From: Sinotaia quadrata
Taxonomy: Eukaryota > Mollusca > Gastropoda > Architaenioglossa > Viviparidae
Reading direction: 5' to 3'
NCBI GenBank assembly: GCA_028829895.1
Contig: CM054177.1
Location: 51,817,664 to 51,881,663 of the forward strand
Length of the DNA: 64,000 nt
Below the pieces are notes generated by a model. It had not been told where the DNA came from and made no database searches. It saw nothing but the letters and a program-made list of their open reading frames with translations. Made by a program: the position numbers and the translations under genes. Positions 1-15,200 of the stretch are shown here, piece after piece (positions within the stretch are counted from its first letter, which is position 1; each line of letters begins with the position of its first letter).

Positions 1-54
1 ATACTGATGCTTGTTATCTCTTAGTAAATAAAGAATAACTAGATATCTATTTAC

Positions 55-224
55 CGCAGTTTTTTCTTGTGTGGCCTAAAACGCTCACTATCTGTTAGAT
101 AGTACATGATCTGCTTAGTGACTCTTGTTGTCATGGCAGTCATTGAAGCATCTTCTTCATCACTGTCTTCAAATTCTTCATCATCATCCAGCAATATGCG
201 ATGTTTGGGAAAACGAAGTTCACA
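55..224 (-). CDS. NBAS: NBAS exon 15
   Basis: 170 nt, acceptor TTTATTCAG, donor GTAAAT. Starts CELRFPKHR (vertebrate CEIKLAPKR), has a run of Asp/Glu, then YYLTDSERFRPHKKK, matching YLVTEMERFAPPRKR. Two nt of the next codon are left over, so the gene continues left of position 1. Confidence 0.95.
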
Positions 225-3200
225 CTGAATAAAATGTTCAAATAAAGGCATCACAGTAAGGTATAAATGTTAAGCTTGATGTAAGATTTAACAATCAATC
301 ACTATGATACTTTAGCTAATCAAAATAAAATTTGAATTCTTGGAAAAGAATTTAATTTTAGTTCTGGTTATATTTAATTTAAATTTAGTTCTGGTTATAA
401 TCATTAATTTTACATCCTCTCTACTGCCAATATATGGTTTAAATCTCAGGCCAAACTAAACATCAGTAAAATCAGGGAATATCTACATATAAAAGAACTG
501 CATAAGAGGAAAGCTTTTACTGATGTGTACTCAAACTTGATATACCCAGATAAAAATTTAATGAAGAAATTATATTTCCATGGAATTCTATTCTTTGAAT
601 TTCTGAGTAATGAAACACTAACATCATAAATCTAGCTGCAAGTAATGAATAATACAACATGCATTTTGTGTGATCTTTTTCATTTACTGTGCATGATTGC
701 AGGCATAAATTGATTAGAGTGGATTATGAGTGACTAATAATAATGCTGATTTTATGCAGCCTTATGCCATTTAGGTTAGAGGGACCTATCACTCTGTCCA
801 AACTAAATTGCCTGTCTGTGGAGAGAAAGAACTATTGTCTGTCTTATTAAAAGTCTGTATGAGGAGGGAAGGACCTATCGTCCTGGTTGTTCATACTAAA
901 AGCTTGTCTAGGAAAGATGTCCTATCATGGTCTCTAAAGGTACAGAACTTTGATTTCACCATTACAACATTAGGTCTCTGATGCAGTCTATCAATGACTA
1001 AGTCCGGTCCATAGAAATTTAAGTAGAACTAAAACTCTCCATAGTTCTACTGCAAATTTCTTGTTTTATCAAAGTTTATCAAATTTCTTGTTTTATCAAA
1101 GTCTGCCTTTATAGTTTGGTTACCAGCATTCCTCACTGAAATCTTGTATTAACAGTGCTGAAAATACATGCTTAGGAGTATACAAATTTGTAGAATTATT
1201 AAGTTTGACTTTACATGAAACCTTAAATTTAGTAAATCTTATCATTCACTTAGATCTGCTTGTTTACAATTGATAATGGAGAAGCCAAACAGATCCAGGT
1301 TAGTTTCAATTGTGGCTGACCAGCAGTATCCCCTCCATAGTACACAGAAGGATGAGGTTCAAAATACTTCTGTAGGAAACATTACCTCTAAGTCAGAAAA
1401 AAAAAGGAAGGAAATGCTGTGGGGCATCACTACATGGTCAGCCAAGCCCCCATAAACTTTGCTTTGTCTGTACACATTTACCATCATTTGACAATTATTT
1501 TAAGAAAACCATACAGATAACATTAAACTGAGATGAAATATATCTGTGGCAATTATTAAGCATCATAACAAACATTCATCAGCTAAATAGTCATAATGGA
1601 CAAAGGTTGGGTTGATAAGACATTAGGCTTTCTCACAAGTGCTTATACCTTTGTCATTTTTGTTTTTTTCTAGATTTACTTTTTTTATATTCAAAATGCA
1701 TATATACGTACAATCAAGCTTGACTGGCACAATACTAATAACATTTGCCTGTTTTAACTTGTGGGTGGTTGTGACTCTCCACAACTCACACAACTGAACA
1801 TTTCATTCAGCAGTGAGTGCTGAGTAATATGTCTGAGTGAGAGACAGTAAGGGAGAACAGGAATTAATAACCATTACAACCAAAGGCATATTCATCAACT
1901 TCTATCTGAGAAAATAGTTTTAAGCCAGCTTTAATTAAAATAAAGTGCAAAGTCAGTCTAGCAGTCCTCACCATTATCACCACAATTTGAAGAATAAGTG
2001 GAACCTTGAATTAGGTTTTTTGGTCTTTATCAATTTCTAATTCATTTCTTTCTTTACAAATCCTTATTGAAAGGTCAGTTTACTTTAATTTGAGAAAAGC
2101 AAATTTTTACATGCACAATGATGTGAAATTAGAAAAACAATTGTAGAATTCTAGTAGAGTATCTAATTATAGTAAGGCAACACATTTCTCCTATTTGTAT
2201 GATAAATTTAATCAATGCATGCATTACCTCCAGCCCAAGGAAACCTCCATCATGAGCTTCTACCACACGAGGTGATGGTTCAAACCACTCTGGAGACATT
2301 CCCAAAAGATTTCTCAGAGTGCTGAGAGAGGAGACTGTGACAGCACCTGAACATCTAGCTAGAATGATTGCCTGGGTAAAGACCAAGTAGAAGGTAAAAA
2401 AAAAAATAAATAAATATTTTTTTACAAACGTATAATATGAAAAGTTGAGTGTGAGAATGACATCAACAAAAAAATTACAAACAAAAATGTTTGTAACACA
2501 ATGCAGACTAACTGGTAAAAAATAAAATTAAAAAAAAATATTTCTGATAAAATTTCAGCTGATAATATAATTCTTATTATGTGAAAAAATAAGTAATGTA
2601 TTGATTTCTGTACCACCTTTTCCATTTTTTAGCTCTGTCATATTTATAGTTCTACAAAATCATTATTTCCGTTCTTTTCTCTTCAGATCATTTTCCTTGT
2701 GAATTTAAAAACTGAATATTTCAGAAACATATTATGGACAACTGCTTTATCTCTTCCATGTTCCAAATTTCCTAGTTCTACTAGTTTTGCTTTTTTTTTT
2801 TAATAATACATTTTATATTTAAAAAATAATAATTATACATATTTCTTTGCAATGATTTGAACTAAATGATATATATACATTTTGGTAATGACTTGAATTA
2901 AATGATTTAAATTAATCAAGTTTGTAATGTTTTCAACTGAATGATTTTAATTACACATATATTTCTTTGTAATGATTTTAAATGAATGTTTTTGTTCATA
3001 CATATACTTCTGTAATAATTTTACTTGAATGATTATATATACCTTATTTTCAGAATGAGTTTTAAATGAGGAGTTTTAAAATGCACTTTTTTATAATGAT
3101 TTTAAATGAATGAACATTGTATATCCAACAATCTTGCTTGCCTTCAATGTCACTGAGTACATATCAAGTAATTAATTATTCTAATAAAAGAATACTTAAA

Positions 3201-6200
3201 TCTCATTCACCATCCCTATCATTTTAAACCTAAATTCTCAACTCAGTACAGTGTCTTGTTCAGTTTCTAGTCTAATATAAATTCTTGTGAAGTTTCTTTG
3301 AGCCTAAGTAATCGGACAGGCAACAGTTTCAGGATTATTGTTCTCGCTCAGCAAATGCATTGATACATTTATCTCCATAATAAATCTGAAAGATGAATAG
3401 CAAAATTGATCATACGAACATTTTTGTGTTAACTGTTGCTATAACTATTTAGAAAATGGTTAATTACCGTGTCTGACCAGAAATTGACATCGACTAGATT
3501 CTTATGTGGTATCAGATCTGAAAAATCAAGAAAAACACAATGTCAGATTAAAAAACAAAATAGCTAGAAGAAGAGTACACTAACAAAACAGCCACAATAA
3601 GAGTATGCTAACAATACAGTCATAAGAGAAGTATGCTAACAATACAGTCATAAGAGAAGTATGCTAACAATACAGTCATAAGAGAAGTACACTAACAATA
3701 CAGTCATAAGAGAAGTACACTAACAATACAGTCATAAGAGAAGTATGCTAACAATACAGTCATAAGAGAAGTATGCTAACAATACAGTCATAAGAGAAGT
3801 ATGCTAACAATACAGTCATAAGAGAAGTATGCTAACAATACAGTCATAAGAGAAGTATGCTAACAATACAGTCATAAGAGAAGTATGCTAACAATACAGT
3901 CATAAGAGAAGTACACTAACATTTAACAATACAGTCATAAGAGAAGTACACTAACAATACAGTCATAAGAGAAGTACACTAACAATACAGTCATAAGAGA
4001 AGTACACTAACATTTAACAATACAGTCATAAGAGAAGTACACTAACATTTAACAATACAGTCATAAGAGAAGTACACTAACAATACAGTCATAAGTACAG
4101 TCACAATAAGAGTACATTAACAAAACAGCCAAATAAGTAAGCATACAAAAAACAGCCAAATAAGTAAGAGAACACAAACAAAAGAGCCAAATAAGTAAGA
4201 GTACTCTAACAAAACAGCCAAATAAGTAAGAGAACACAAACAAAAGAGCCAAATAAGTAAGAGTACTCTAACAAAACAGCCAAATAAGTAAGAGAACACA
4301 AACAAAAGAGCCAAATAAGTAAGAGTACACAAACAAAACAGCCAAATAAGTAAGAGTACACAAACAAAAGAACCAAATAAGTAAGAGTACACAAACAAAA
4401 GAGCCAAATAAGTAAGAGTACACAAACAAAACAGCCAAATAAATAAGAGTACTCTAACAAAAAAGCCAAATAAGTAAGAGAAAATTAACTAAAACAGCCA
4501 AATAAGTAAGAGTACACAAACAAAACAGCCAAATAAATAAGAGAACACAAACTAAACAGCCAAATAAGTAAGAGTACACAAACAAAACAGCCAAATAAGT
4601 AAGAGTACACAGCCAAATAAATAAGAGTACACAAACAAAACAGCCAAATAAGAGAAAATAAACAAAACAGCCAAAAAATGTTAGAGTACTCAAACAAGAC
4701 GGCAGCAAGAAGTTAGAGTACATAAACAAAACAGCCAGCAGAAGTCTGGTATGTATTCAAGAGTTGCTAAGCATGTAAATTTAATCTATATTTTGGAGAT
4801 TGACTGTTTATCAAACCAAACCATTACAGAGATTACAAAATATTCAACAATGGTAAGTTATATCCAATGTCATATGAGCAAGTGTTCTTCACTGTGATAT
4901 ATAAGGGCAAGTGTGCTCTATGAGAAAATCATGCTCGGCTCTGTGATGCAGGGAAAATCATTCTCAGCATTATTATAAAGGGATAGATGAGCTCTGCTTT
5001 ATGCTCAGATGTGTAGCCTGGTGCTTGCTCACAACAGTTTTCTGAGCATGACATAAAAGTAATGTACATGCTGGTGGCTGACAATCTACTGTATCTAAAA
5101 AAATCTGTTTTGTCTTGATAAGCAGTCATGACTAACAATCTATTTTGTCTAGATATAAAGCTATGACTTGTACTCACCTCAAACAATTATCTCAAATACT
5201 CAATCAATTTTGGTAAATTTTTACACAATTTTAGTTTAATCCTCCTGACTGCAAAATCAAGGGACTCTTGGATTTTAGTGGCAAGTGGAGTGAAATTTAA
5301 TTTTCATATATAGGAAGTATTTATATATTAGCATGGCACCAGTTTGGTGAATAACAAATTTGCTCTTACACAATGAAAAACAGACAGATGAAATAAAAAT
5401 GCAGCCAGCAATATTTTGGGTAGAGACAGGCCTTAGACTTAATTCTGTACCCACTTTTGGTGTGAGGACCATCCTTATGGCAAATCATATTAATATATAA
5501 TCCTGGTTATAGAAACGGCATGAATCCACATCATCTTTCTGTGTCCAGCATTCTGTGAACTTTTAGGACTGATACTGTGCTTGTCTTTCTTCTGTTGCTC
5601 AGAATTGTGCATTTGGTACGTACTGAACATAATTTTATTCTGAATGACTTCACTCAAGAAATGCTATCAATATGTATAACTTGTGCCTATTTTGTTAAAT
5701 ACAAAAATATTTCTTTATACTAATATAAATGAAAATACACACCTTTCATCTTTTTTCTTTTCGCTGGATTTTCAGCAAATGTTGCATTTATTTCATCAAA
5801 ATCTGGCTGTATAAATGAAACAAATTATACAAATATGCAAAGCACAAGCTGATGACAAAAATAAAAAGAATTTCAATATATTTTTTTCACTATTTGAAGT
5901 AAAATACTGATGATATTGTTTATTGTTTGTTCTTCTATGTTTTACTCTATTCAGTGGAATTCTAATGAGCGAAAATATAAAAACAGCATGAAGTATAAAA
6001 CCTTGACTATATTATCAATACATGCAGTGCACTAATTTAATATATTTACATCACATAAGCACTTTTAAAATGAAGTGGATCACTAAACTGTCAATATTGT
6101 TGAAATTATATTAATTAAATTTGTTACTATTGCAATTCTTTTTCTCTCACTGCATGCATTTATTGTAAATATTTTTAGTTAAACAGTTATTAGTGAAAAC

Positions 6201-9200
6201 ATTTATTACTTAAGATAGTCATTTATTTTAGTTGGCAGTGAAATGTCATATAAATCTAATATTCGAGAGTTTTTCATTAGTGAAGAGTTAGCAATTAAAT
6301 AAATGAAGAACACAATCACTGCAATTTTGCCATGTTACCAGAGTGCAGGAGCTTGGCAACAAGAGGTCACACATATATAAGTTGGTGGAATGAGCTTAGT
6401 TATTATGCATATTTAGCAAGTTTGTTATCAGAGGTCTTAGCAACAAGAGGCCACACATATATACATAGTGGAATGAGAGATTATCATGCATATTTATATA
6501 TATATAGATAGAGAAATGCTACTGGTTGTCATGCACATTTATATACAGATAGTGGAATGAGATAGGTTATGCATTTTATAAATAGGTAGTGGAATGAGAT
6601 TGATTATCGATTTAATGTTCAAATTATTTTTCTCGTTGAAATTTTGTCTGCAGTATTAAGAATGTGCACAAGTTTATATTTTACTGATTTTTTTAGTATA
6701 ATCACAGTTTTATAATGATGACTTTGTTATCCACAAGAGATGATGTACTGCAACTGCAAGTCACTGAATCTTCCAATGCCCAAGCGACTGAACTTGATGT
6801 AACTTCAAATGCTGCATACGTACACAACTCTCCACCAGACTGATTAGACTGATCAAAGTACTGGTGAGTAGTGCTCAAGCCGAGCTGAGGCAGATAAAGA
6901 TTATCAGCTGTGTAACAAGTCATTTAACAAGTCAATTGTCAGTGTACTACAGGAGACTACTGAAATAAAAAAACAAAAAAACTCAGATTTTGGAATTGTC
7001 ATCAATGACCAAAAGCTTTCAAGAAAAACTAAATGAATGTATGTATGTCTTTCATTGGAACATTACTCTAGAACAAATAGGGTCCCAAGCACAACGGTGG
7101 GCCCTAAAGAATTTTAAGGTGGTGCAAAAACTAAACAGTCAGCTGCAAAAGCAGCAAAGAAATTAAAACCAGCAAAAGTAAGCAGTGCACATTCTTTCCA
7201 ATTAATTTTGCTCTGTGTGTAGTTTGTGTGTTCTGTAAATAGTCTGGCTAAACTGAAATTTTTTTTCTCAGCAGCTTCAGGAACAAAACCTTTCCAGTTT
7301 GCAGTAATATTTTGTTAATTTTATTGTACATTTGTAGATTTTACACAAATTCTAGGATATATTGATTAGTCAATATGTGGGGCACTTTGAACTTTTGGTT
7401 TAATATTATTCTTTTGTGTGTGCTTTTGCTTTTTTATGAAGTAAATCTAATTATTAAGACCTTTTAAAAATGGTTGCTTTGAAAAGAGCAGATAAAATCC
7501 AACATTTTCATATGTGATACTTTTTTAATAGAACAAATAGAAATAAAGATACAAATTTAGCCTGAAAGTTAAAAATAACGTTACAGAAATAATACTTGTG
7601 CAAAACCAAATGTTCAGCTTTTTTAAGAACACTTTCTAAAAACTTACAATTTCCAACTCTAGAAAAAAGCAGGCTAATACTATGGACCAAACCAATTGTA
7701 AAAAATGAATGGATGGGTGTTCATTTTATCATGGCTAAGAAATACAGCTATCCAAACTTGGCAAATTAATAGTTTTATGGTGCTTTTCATTAAATATTTC
7801 TGACATTTGTCTTTTAGATAGTCAAAATGTTGTTAGCTTTATTGTTTATATTTTGCAATTTTCTTATTCTACAGGTATAAATCAGTATAAAAAAAAAAGT
7901 AAAAAACCCATACAGTATGTTATTATTGATGCATGGTTGATCACCAAAGTCCTGCTATTATGAACATTTTGTGCAGTTATGCTCTGTTTATGTAACTTTA
8001 AATTGCAATATCTTTTAAACTAATATCAAGATAAAATTAGGCAGTTTTTCATTTTGCATCATATCCTTTAATTTGAAATTAGTTTCATTTAGATCTGAAA
8101 ATATTTAATTTTTTGGTGAGACCAACTATTTATAAAGAGATTTTTGTGGTTTGTCAATATTTTCATAGTAATGAGTTTTATATTGCAATTTAAATTTTAT
8201 GTGAAGCACTTGTAATTTCAAGAAATAACAAAAGTGGTTCAACATAAACAAAAATATAGTATATTTTGTTAAATTTAATTCATTTTTTAAAATTATGATC
8301 ATATAAAATAAATATTCTATTAACTACTATGTGGCATCTGTGATAATATAATTTTATTCTTGGAATTGCACCATAATTTTGATGTTGAGTTTGGTTACTT
8401 TTGAAATCTTTCTTCTATTTTAATTTTTTATTCAGTTTGTATATTTGTTATCAAACACCAATATTACCGTGAGACTTGCAACAAAATATTCAAAACAGGA
8501 ATTAAGTTTCTTTACTTGTATCCAAAGATTTCATGATAAAGGAACTCATTATTCGCATAGCAACCTTTTATTAAAATAACTAACCTCATATTTACACAGG
8601 TCTCCTCGGCAAAGAATGGGAATTTATTATTTACAGTAGTCAGGTTTACTAACCTGTTCACATAAGGGAACTTGGTGGCGCAGCCGAAGAGATGGTACAT
8701 CCCAAACAGTCAGCTGACCTGAATGATGTAATCCCACTAGTACTGTGCAACTTGGTGACAGACAGAGACGCATCAAGTAATCCTGAAGAGTAAACAGTAT
8801 GGTCTGGGTTAAAAAAAATCAGTTTGTTATGCATATTTGAAGGTATGAAAGAGATAATAACTGGAGTAATCTGCTAATCCAGTTAACTGTAAAATTAAAT
8901 TTTAAAAAAATCAAACAAATATGAAATGAATAAAATTAGTTTAAAAAAAAAACAAGGGTTCTTTTTGCAAAATAATATTACAGGGATGGATAACTTTAGC
9001 TCAAAATATGACTTAATTGGGAATGAAAGTTATCATTAAAGAAAAATATAAAGAACACAAACTATTTCTGATGTCCAAGAAAACGGAAGATTATGACTAC
9101 AAAAACTTAAAGAACACAAACCATATTTGATGATGTCCAGGTAAACAGGGAAGATTTCAGTCTGTAAAACCAAGGCTTTCTATTTGACAACTGCAAAAGA

Positions 9201-12200
9201 AAAGACAATTAAAATTATAAAAGTGTGTCACTAAGTATTCAGTTTACATGTAAATTGCTATTCATTTCTTGAAAACAGGATCAAACTTAATAGGTTGTTC
9301 CCTCAAGGAGACTCAAATGGAAAGTTGTCATTATCCAGTTTAGGTGGGTTCATTGAAAAAAAAATGGAGAGAGTGAATGAAGATGGGAATTTAGCACCCC
9401 AATATAACATTATCAAGGTCAATCTAAGGAAGAAATAGCCCAGCACTTCTGACTCTTTGTTCCTATCGTCTGTCCCCAGTTTTGTTAAAAACATCTGCAG
9501 TCAATTCTTTTTTTTTTTTACATGGCAGATTTAATAAAATTAAATAAATAATATTTTTAAGCTACCAATTAGATCATATGTCATTTCAAATTTTTAAATT
9601 AATGTTTTAGAAAGAAAGCTTGTAATAAGAAATGAAATAATTTTTTGTAATAAATACAAAGATATGTCAACAAATATAACTGCCAGTAAAAGGAATCTCA
9701 ATGATAGGACATTAATATATGGGCCATTTTCATCAAATGTTTAGATACATTTTCAAAATTAATTAATTCAACTTAGGTTATATATATCAACAAAAAACCA
9801 ACTAACAGTTAAATCAACATAAAGCATGGTTAGCAGTCACACCATATATTGCTAGATAATAAAACTTAACTATACTTTTGTATAGTTTGAAAAATATACT
9901 TAAAAATTGTCTTTATATGTATAATTAAAAGGGAAAAAATTAGTTAAACGCTGTATTCAGTCATACTAATACTTTGATAAAGAGCAAATCATGTTAAAGT
10001 CACTGAGTACTTTGATAAAGAGCAAATTATGTTAAAGTCACTGAGTACTTTGATAAAGAGCAAATCATGTTAAAGTCACAGATACTTTGATGAAGAGCAA
10101 AGATGTTAAAGTCACAGAGTACTTTGAAAAAGATGCTTAGATTAATGTTAGTCATATTTCATATTTACAAAATCAGTCTTGTTACTTTACTGCAAGCTTT
10201 CTGTGCTACATACCTGTTCTTTTCCCTCATCAGTTTCAGTGAGTAGTTTGTAGTGTGGGACATCTGACAGCACTCGCCAGGCTGTTAGACCCTGCTGTCG
10301 ACTCACACCAGCTGTCTCATCATTTTCTGGTAAAGATGCTCCACCCACAAAAAGAACCTGCATAATTAACCACTTGAGATATTTAGTCAAATAATGATAT
10401 TCTCCAATTTGCTGTGATGTATTGGGCAATGATTGTTCCATGCACATGTTTCAGTATCACTTTTTATAGAAAAACGATAATAAATTTGACTGCTTCACTG
10501 TGACTTATTACAATGAGGGTTTTAATTATTTAGATTTTATAACTAACTATTGAAATGAGGTGATGAATAAAAGACACTGAAGATTTAAATGAACACTAAC
10601 TTAAAAAGAATGAAACTAAAACAAAGCCCTTGGAAACTAACATACAACACAAGATACCCTTGTCAGTCATGTAATTTCTGACAAAGTCAGGGTGCTTGCC
10701 ACTGATGCAAATCAACTCTTCTGAATCTGAACTGCTCCAAATATTGCTGAGTTACTTTGGCACAGATGTGCTGTTAATACACTGACGGGTTGGGTATTTA
10801 TGTGCTGAATATGTCTCTAACAATGCATGCCTCTCACCCATGCAAGGGATGTATTCAAGATGTATAAGTACATTGTTATTCTAATTCTATGTTCACGTCA
10901 ATCATGCCTCGCATCTAACCTGAAACACTAGTCAAACTGACTGCAAATAATCAAATTATTTCCTGAAAAAGTTGATAGAAAATCACATGGGTATATTTTT
11001 TGTGTGTGAAAAAATATCACCTTACAATAGCCTACTTGTAATTTTCTGAGCTCATAAATGACAATTTTCCACTCACAAATTGAGAACTAGCGAGTGGGAT
11101 TTTTGAGGGTTGGGAGTAGAAATAGTAGTAGTAATTATGAAGTCTTGGAAGGAGAAAGGGTACATAGCTAGCTACATTCTTCTACTGCCTGGGGTCAACA
11201 GCAGATCAGTTTGGCTAGTGAAACCATGGGTGTGGAGGCTTTGTAAGTGTAACGAACATTAAAATAGCTAGACTTTTACATGCATGTACTTCATGGACCC
11301 CACAGACTTTTTTAGCATTGAATATGATATGTACAAGTCATTCCTGCCATAAACTTCATATCTAAAGACAGCATACTGTTACAATATGCATTCTTTTCGA
11401 TGACAAGTATAATCGATTTAAATTCATCAATTGCATTAAATCTGTTGTCTATTTTTATGTATAAATACTTGTAATGAAAAAATATTGCAAATAAACTTTC
11501 AAATCAAAATTTCATTCTAATAGTTCACATAAATGAGATACGCACTTTGTGTCTAGCATCATACACAGCAGAAGAAATTCCCAATGGATACTCATTGGTG
11601 AAACGAAAGTTGTGTTTATCGGAAGAACCATTATCCCGATCCACAAAATAGCTATTCAGAATCCCACTGCGATGAACCACCAACAGTTCAGCACTCCTGT
11701 GAAAACCAATATAATCTTAATTTCAAACAGTTCATTAAAATGTATATAACAGTTCATTACATGTGATACTATCAAATTTGGATGATGTACATGAAGTAGT
11801 TTTTATTTTACAAGATTCCAAAAGAGACGTTTTATTCAGTTTTTGACCACTTGCCATTTGAAAATTTAAACAAAATGCTAATTTGAGAGGATTGTATTTC
11901 ATTTTCTATGCATCTGTGATCCTTAAAAAGAAAATCAGCAATATATTTGTGTTACAATAATAGTAAAGATGAGCTGTGTATGTTTCATAGTTTTTGTTGT
12001 GTGTTCATTTCAAAAGGGTCTTCATGAAATCTGTGTTTTTCTGCAATTTATGCCAAACTTTGAACTGTCATTACTTTTTTCTCTATTAAAGCTAGAGCTC
12101 CAAAATTTTGTATGCAAACTTACTTTGAGGTAGATAACATAACCTGCAAATATCAGCTTATTTGGCCAGATTTCAAAATTTGAGTGGTCTTACCTAGTAT

Positions 12201-15200
12201 TTAGTAGTAGTCCTTAAAGATTTGTCAACTCGTTATTTACTGTCACATTGATCAGATATTTGGTTTTCTGTTGCAGATATTGTTATGCTTCAATAATATA
12301 ACAATTGTTTTTCAGATAGCAATCATTTTTTCTTTATTCTTTCTTTGTCAAAATGTAAAGTGTGAATTTTTGTCCCTAACCCCCACCAAACTAATCCTTA
12401 TATTTAATTTATTAAAAATAACAATTGTAACAATACATTTTTACAATTGTATTTAAATTGTATTTAAAGCCCATTAAATGTTCTATATGACAAATAACAA
12501 GTATATGTACACTACAGAACCTAGGCAGTAATTGTTACTAAAGAACTATACATAAAATATAATTTATAATCTTTACTGAACAAATACACTGACCAGCTTA
12601 CCATTTATTATCAAGTGGCTTCATGTCTGTGAATATGAGGGCTGCAACACTATTACTAAGATTTGGCACAGCACTACCTCCATCACCACTCTGTTATACA
12701 AAATCAATACAAATACTTTTCTTAAACATGAGATATTTGAAAAACAATGTAAGAAAAATCTAAACCACAAGAAAACAACAACAACAAAAACTGAAAAGAA
12801 ATGGAATCAAAAACTTCCTTTCCTTCCTAAACTATTATGGAAATTTAAGTCAAAACTTCAGCAACTCCAAATTTTACAATTATCCTGAGTCCTCTATTAT
12901 CTTTTCTACTAACTCCTGAAAGAATGAGAATGGATTAATATCTGAAGTATTTTTATGACCAGATATGCATGAAACAATGTTTATGATGTATATGAAATGG
13001 AAGTCCCAAAATGTAGTAAGCAAAAGATTTTTTTTTTGTAGCACTGCAATATAGTTTATATAAACTACTCATATGTTTGCACAATAAACATCAAAGTTAT
13101 GAGTTATTAGTTTTTTAAAAAAGTCAAAATAAAACTAATTTAGTTTACACAACATAGTTGCATATATTTTTCTTACGGTCATAATTATTTCCAAGATTCC
13201 TGTGTAAATTCTGATGGTTTTGTGTATGCGCAAGTGCCTCTATGTGTGCTGGTTGATGAGAGAAGTGGATAAGCATTTAGCTAAAACTTGAATCTGAAAT
13301 TCTGAGGAAACTGCTAGACTATCTTTCTCTCTAGACTTCCATTCTATTCAGGGACCTCGGGCTTTGCCTGCTTGGAGATATATATATAGTCACTAAATTA
13401 TTCTTGTCATAATGATATATGTGACTGGGCAGTAGCTTGCATTGCCAATGGTTGAAGGTTGAGCATTTTGACAGTACATCAAGCTAAATGAAATGTGTTT
13501 TGTTGTTGCTGGTGTGATATCTGTTTGTTTCCCCTTTATACATCTATAACTTTAGCTGTTGAGAAATCATCTGGCTGTTGGAAATGAGGCAACTGGTTGA
13601 CCAAGGCTTGTCTGTGTTAGTACAGATACTATACTGTATATATACATCTGGTAAGTATTCAGAAAAAAACTAATTTAGAAAAATACTATATACACTATTT
13701 TAGCATTAACTCAAAGAACATTTGTTTTTGTTATTAGAATGGCAGTTTAAATATTTAAACTAAAACATTTTAAGATAACTCGTTTAAGTAAACATCTTTT
13801 AGGTAAGGAAACTAACTTAAAATGTGTAAATATTTATATATGTGACCAAGTAAAACATTACTGAAGAACAGGCCTGAAGCAGAACTGCTGCAGATGTTTT
13901 AATAGTCATGTCTATAGGGAAAATCCTCAATAATAATAATAATAATTTAAATAACATATAATGAAGCCTAGCTTACTATTTATTTTTTTTTAATTAGAGA
14001 GAACAAAAATAATTTCTAGTGTGTTACTTGTAGTTTCTGCTATATAAAAATACAAATTATTTTTAAAAAAAATTAATAGACTAAGTGAACTGATAATTGA
14101 CAAAGTGATTTTTGTTTGCACAGAAACATCAGAGAAAACAATGTAATTTGGAAGCCCTTGGGGAACCATGAAATTCGGTACTTTATTTTTTTTAATTGGT
14201 CAACAAATAAAAAAGTTACAGCATTTTAAAAAAAATGCTAGAATATTTTCGCAAAGTTGAAAAAGTTACATCACACCAAATTCAGAGCACATCCATCATC
14301 TTAAATACAACTTTCTTACAACCTTCTCTAACAAAAAGCACACAGTCTGCAATATAAGATCACACAAAGAAAACAATAGGGCTACATCATGAATAATGAT
14401 CAATATATTTGAGACCAAAAATTGTAAATCTGCAAAACACATTACCAAAAAATGTTTTTGCATGAATGTCAATTTTCAAAACATCATATTTCAAAAAGTA
14501 TAAAAGATACAAGTTTTTAATTTGTAAACACTAATCTGCATACTACACAGATACATCCCAATTTTTTTCGCAGGACTGGAACACCCGTTTTTGTTTTGTT
14601 TTTTTAAAAAATAATATTTTAGTATCCAGAGGCCAACTTGTTGCATGGGGAGAAAAAATGTAAAAAAAGAATTGGGGGGGGGGGGGGAATATATTATCCT
14701 TTTTACATAAAAAAAATAATTTGTAGATAATAATTAACAAAATGTAAATGCATTTTTTAAAACAACAGGTTACTAGCATTTATTTAAAGCCATTTTAAAC
14801 TGGAGGAGAATGATCATAGTGCTTGAAGAATTTTCCTGTTTTCTCCACTTTCGTCTGTTTTCAACAGCACAAAGCGGGCACTTTGTGGTATCTACTAATA
14901 GGGCACAAAATAATGTGAAGAAAAAAATCAGGTACCATTTTAATGGTGAAAAGTTGTGTTCCCACAATGTCAAATACATCCACAGTTCCACAACTATAGG
15001 CACATGCCACCATGCTTTCATCCGGACTCCAGGCCATACACCGCCATTGTGGATAGGGGTCTGTAGACAGGTTGCCGCGCCCAAGTGCATTCTCATAGGA
15101 ATCCCTCTGTGACCTAAGATTTATTTTCTTTTATTAAAATAAAACATACCTGGAAATAATGTTTCTTTAAGCAACCTATCCAAGAAAAGCAGAGAATTTC

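Noticed and set aside
4061..4729. Hydrophobic repeat proteins resembling membrane segments
   Set aside because: Translations of the 31-bp minisatellite (LFCLCTLTYLA-type); not genes.
14810..15112. 100-codon plus-strand open frame
   Set aside because: Antisense shadow of NBAS exon 6.
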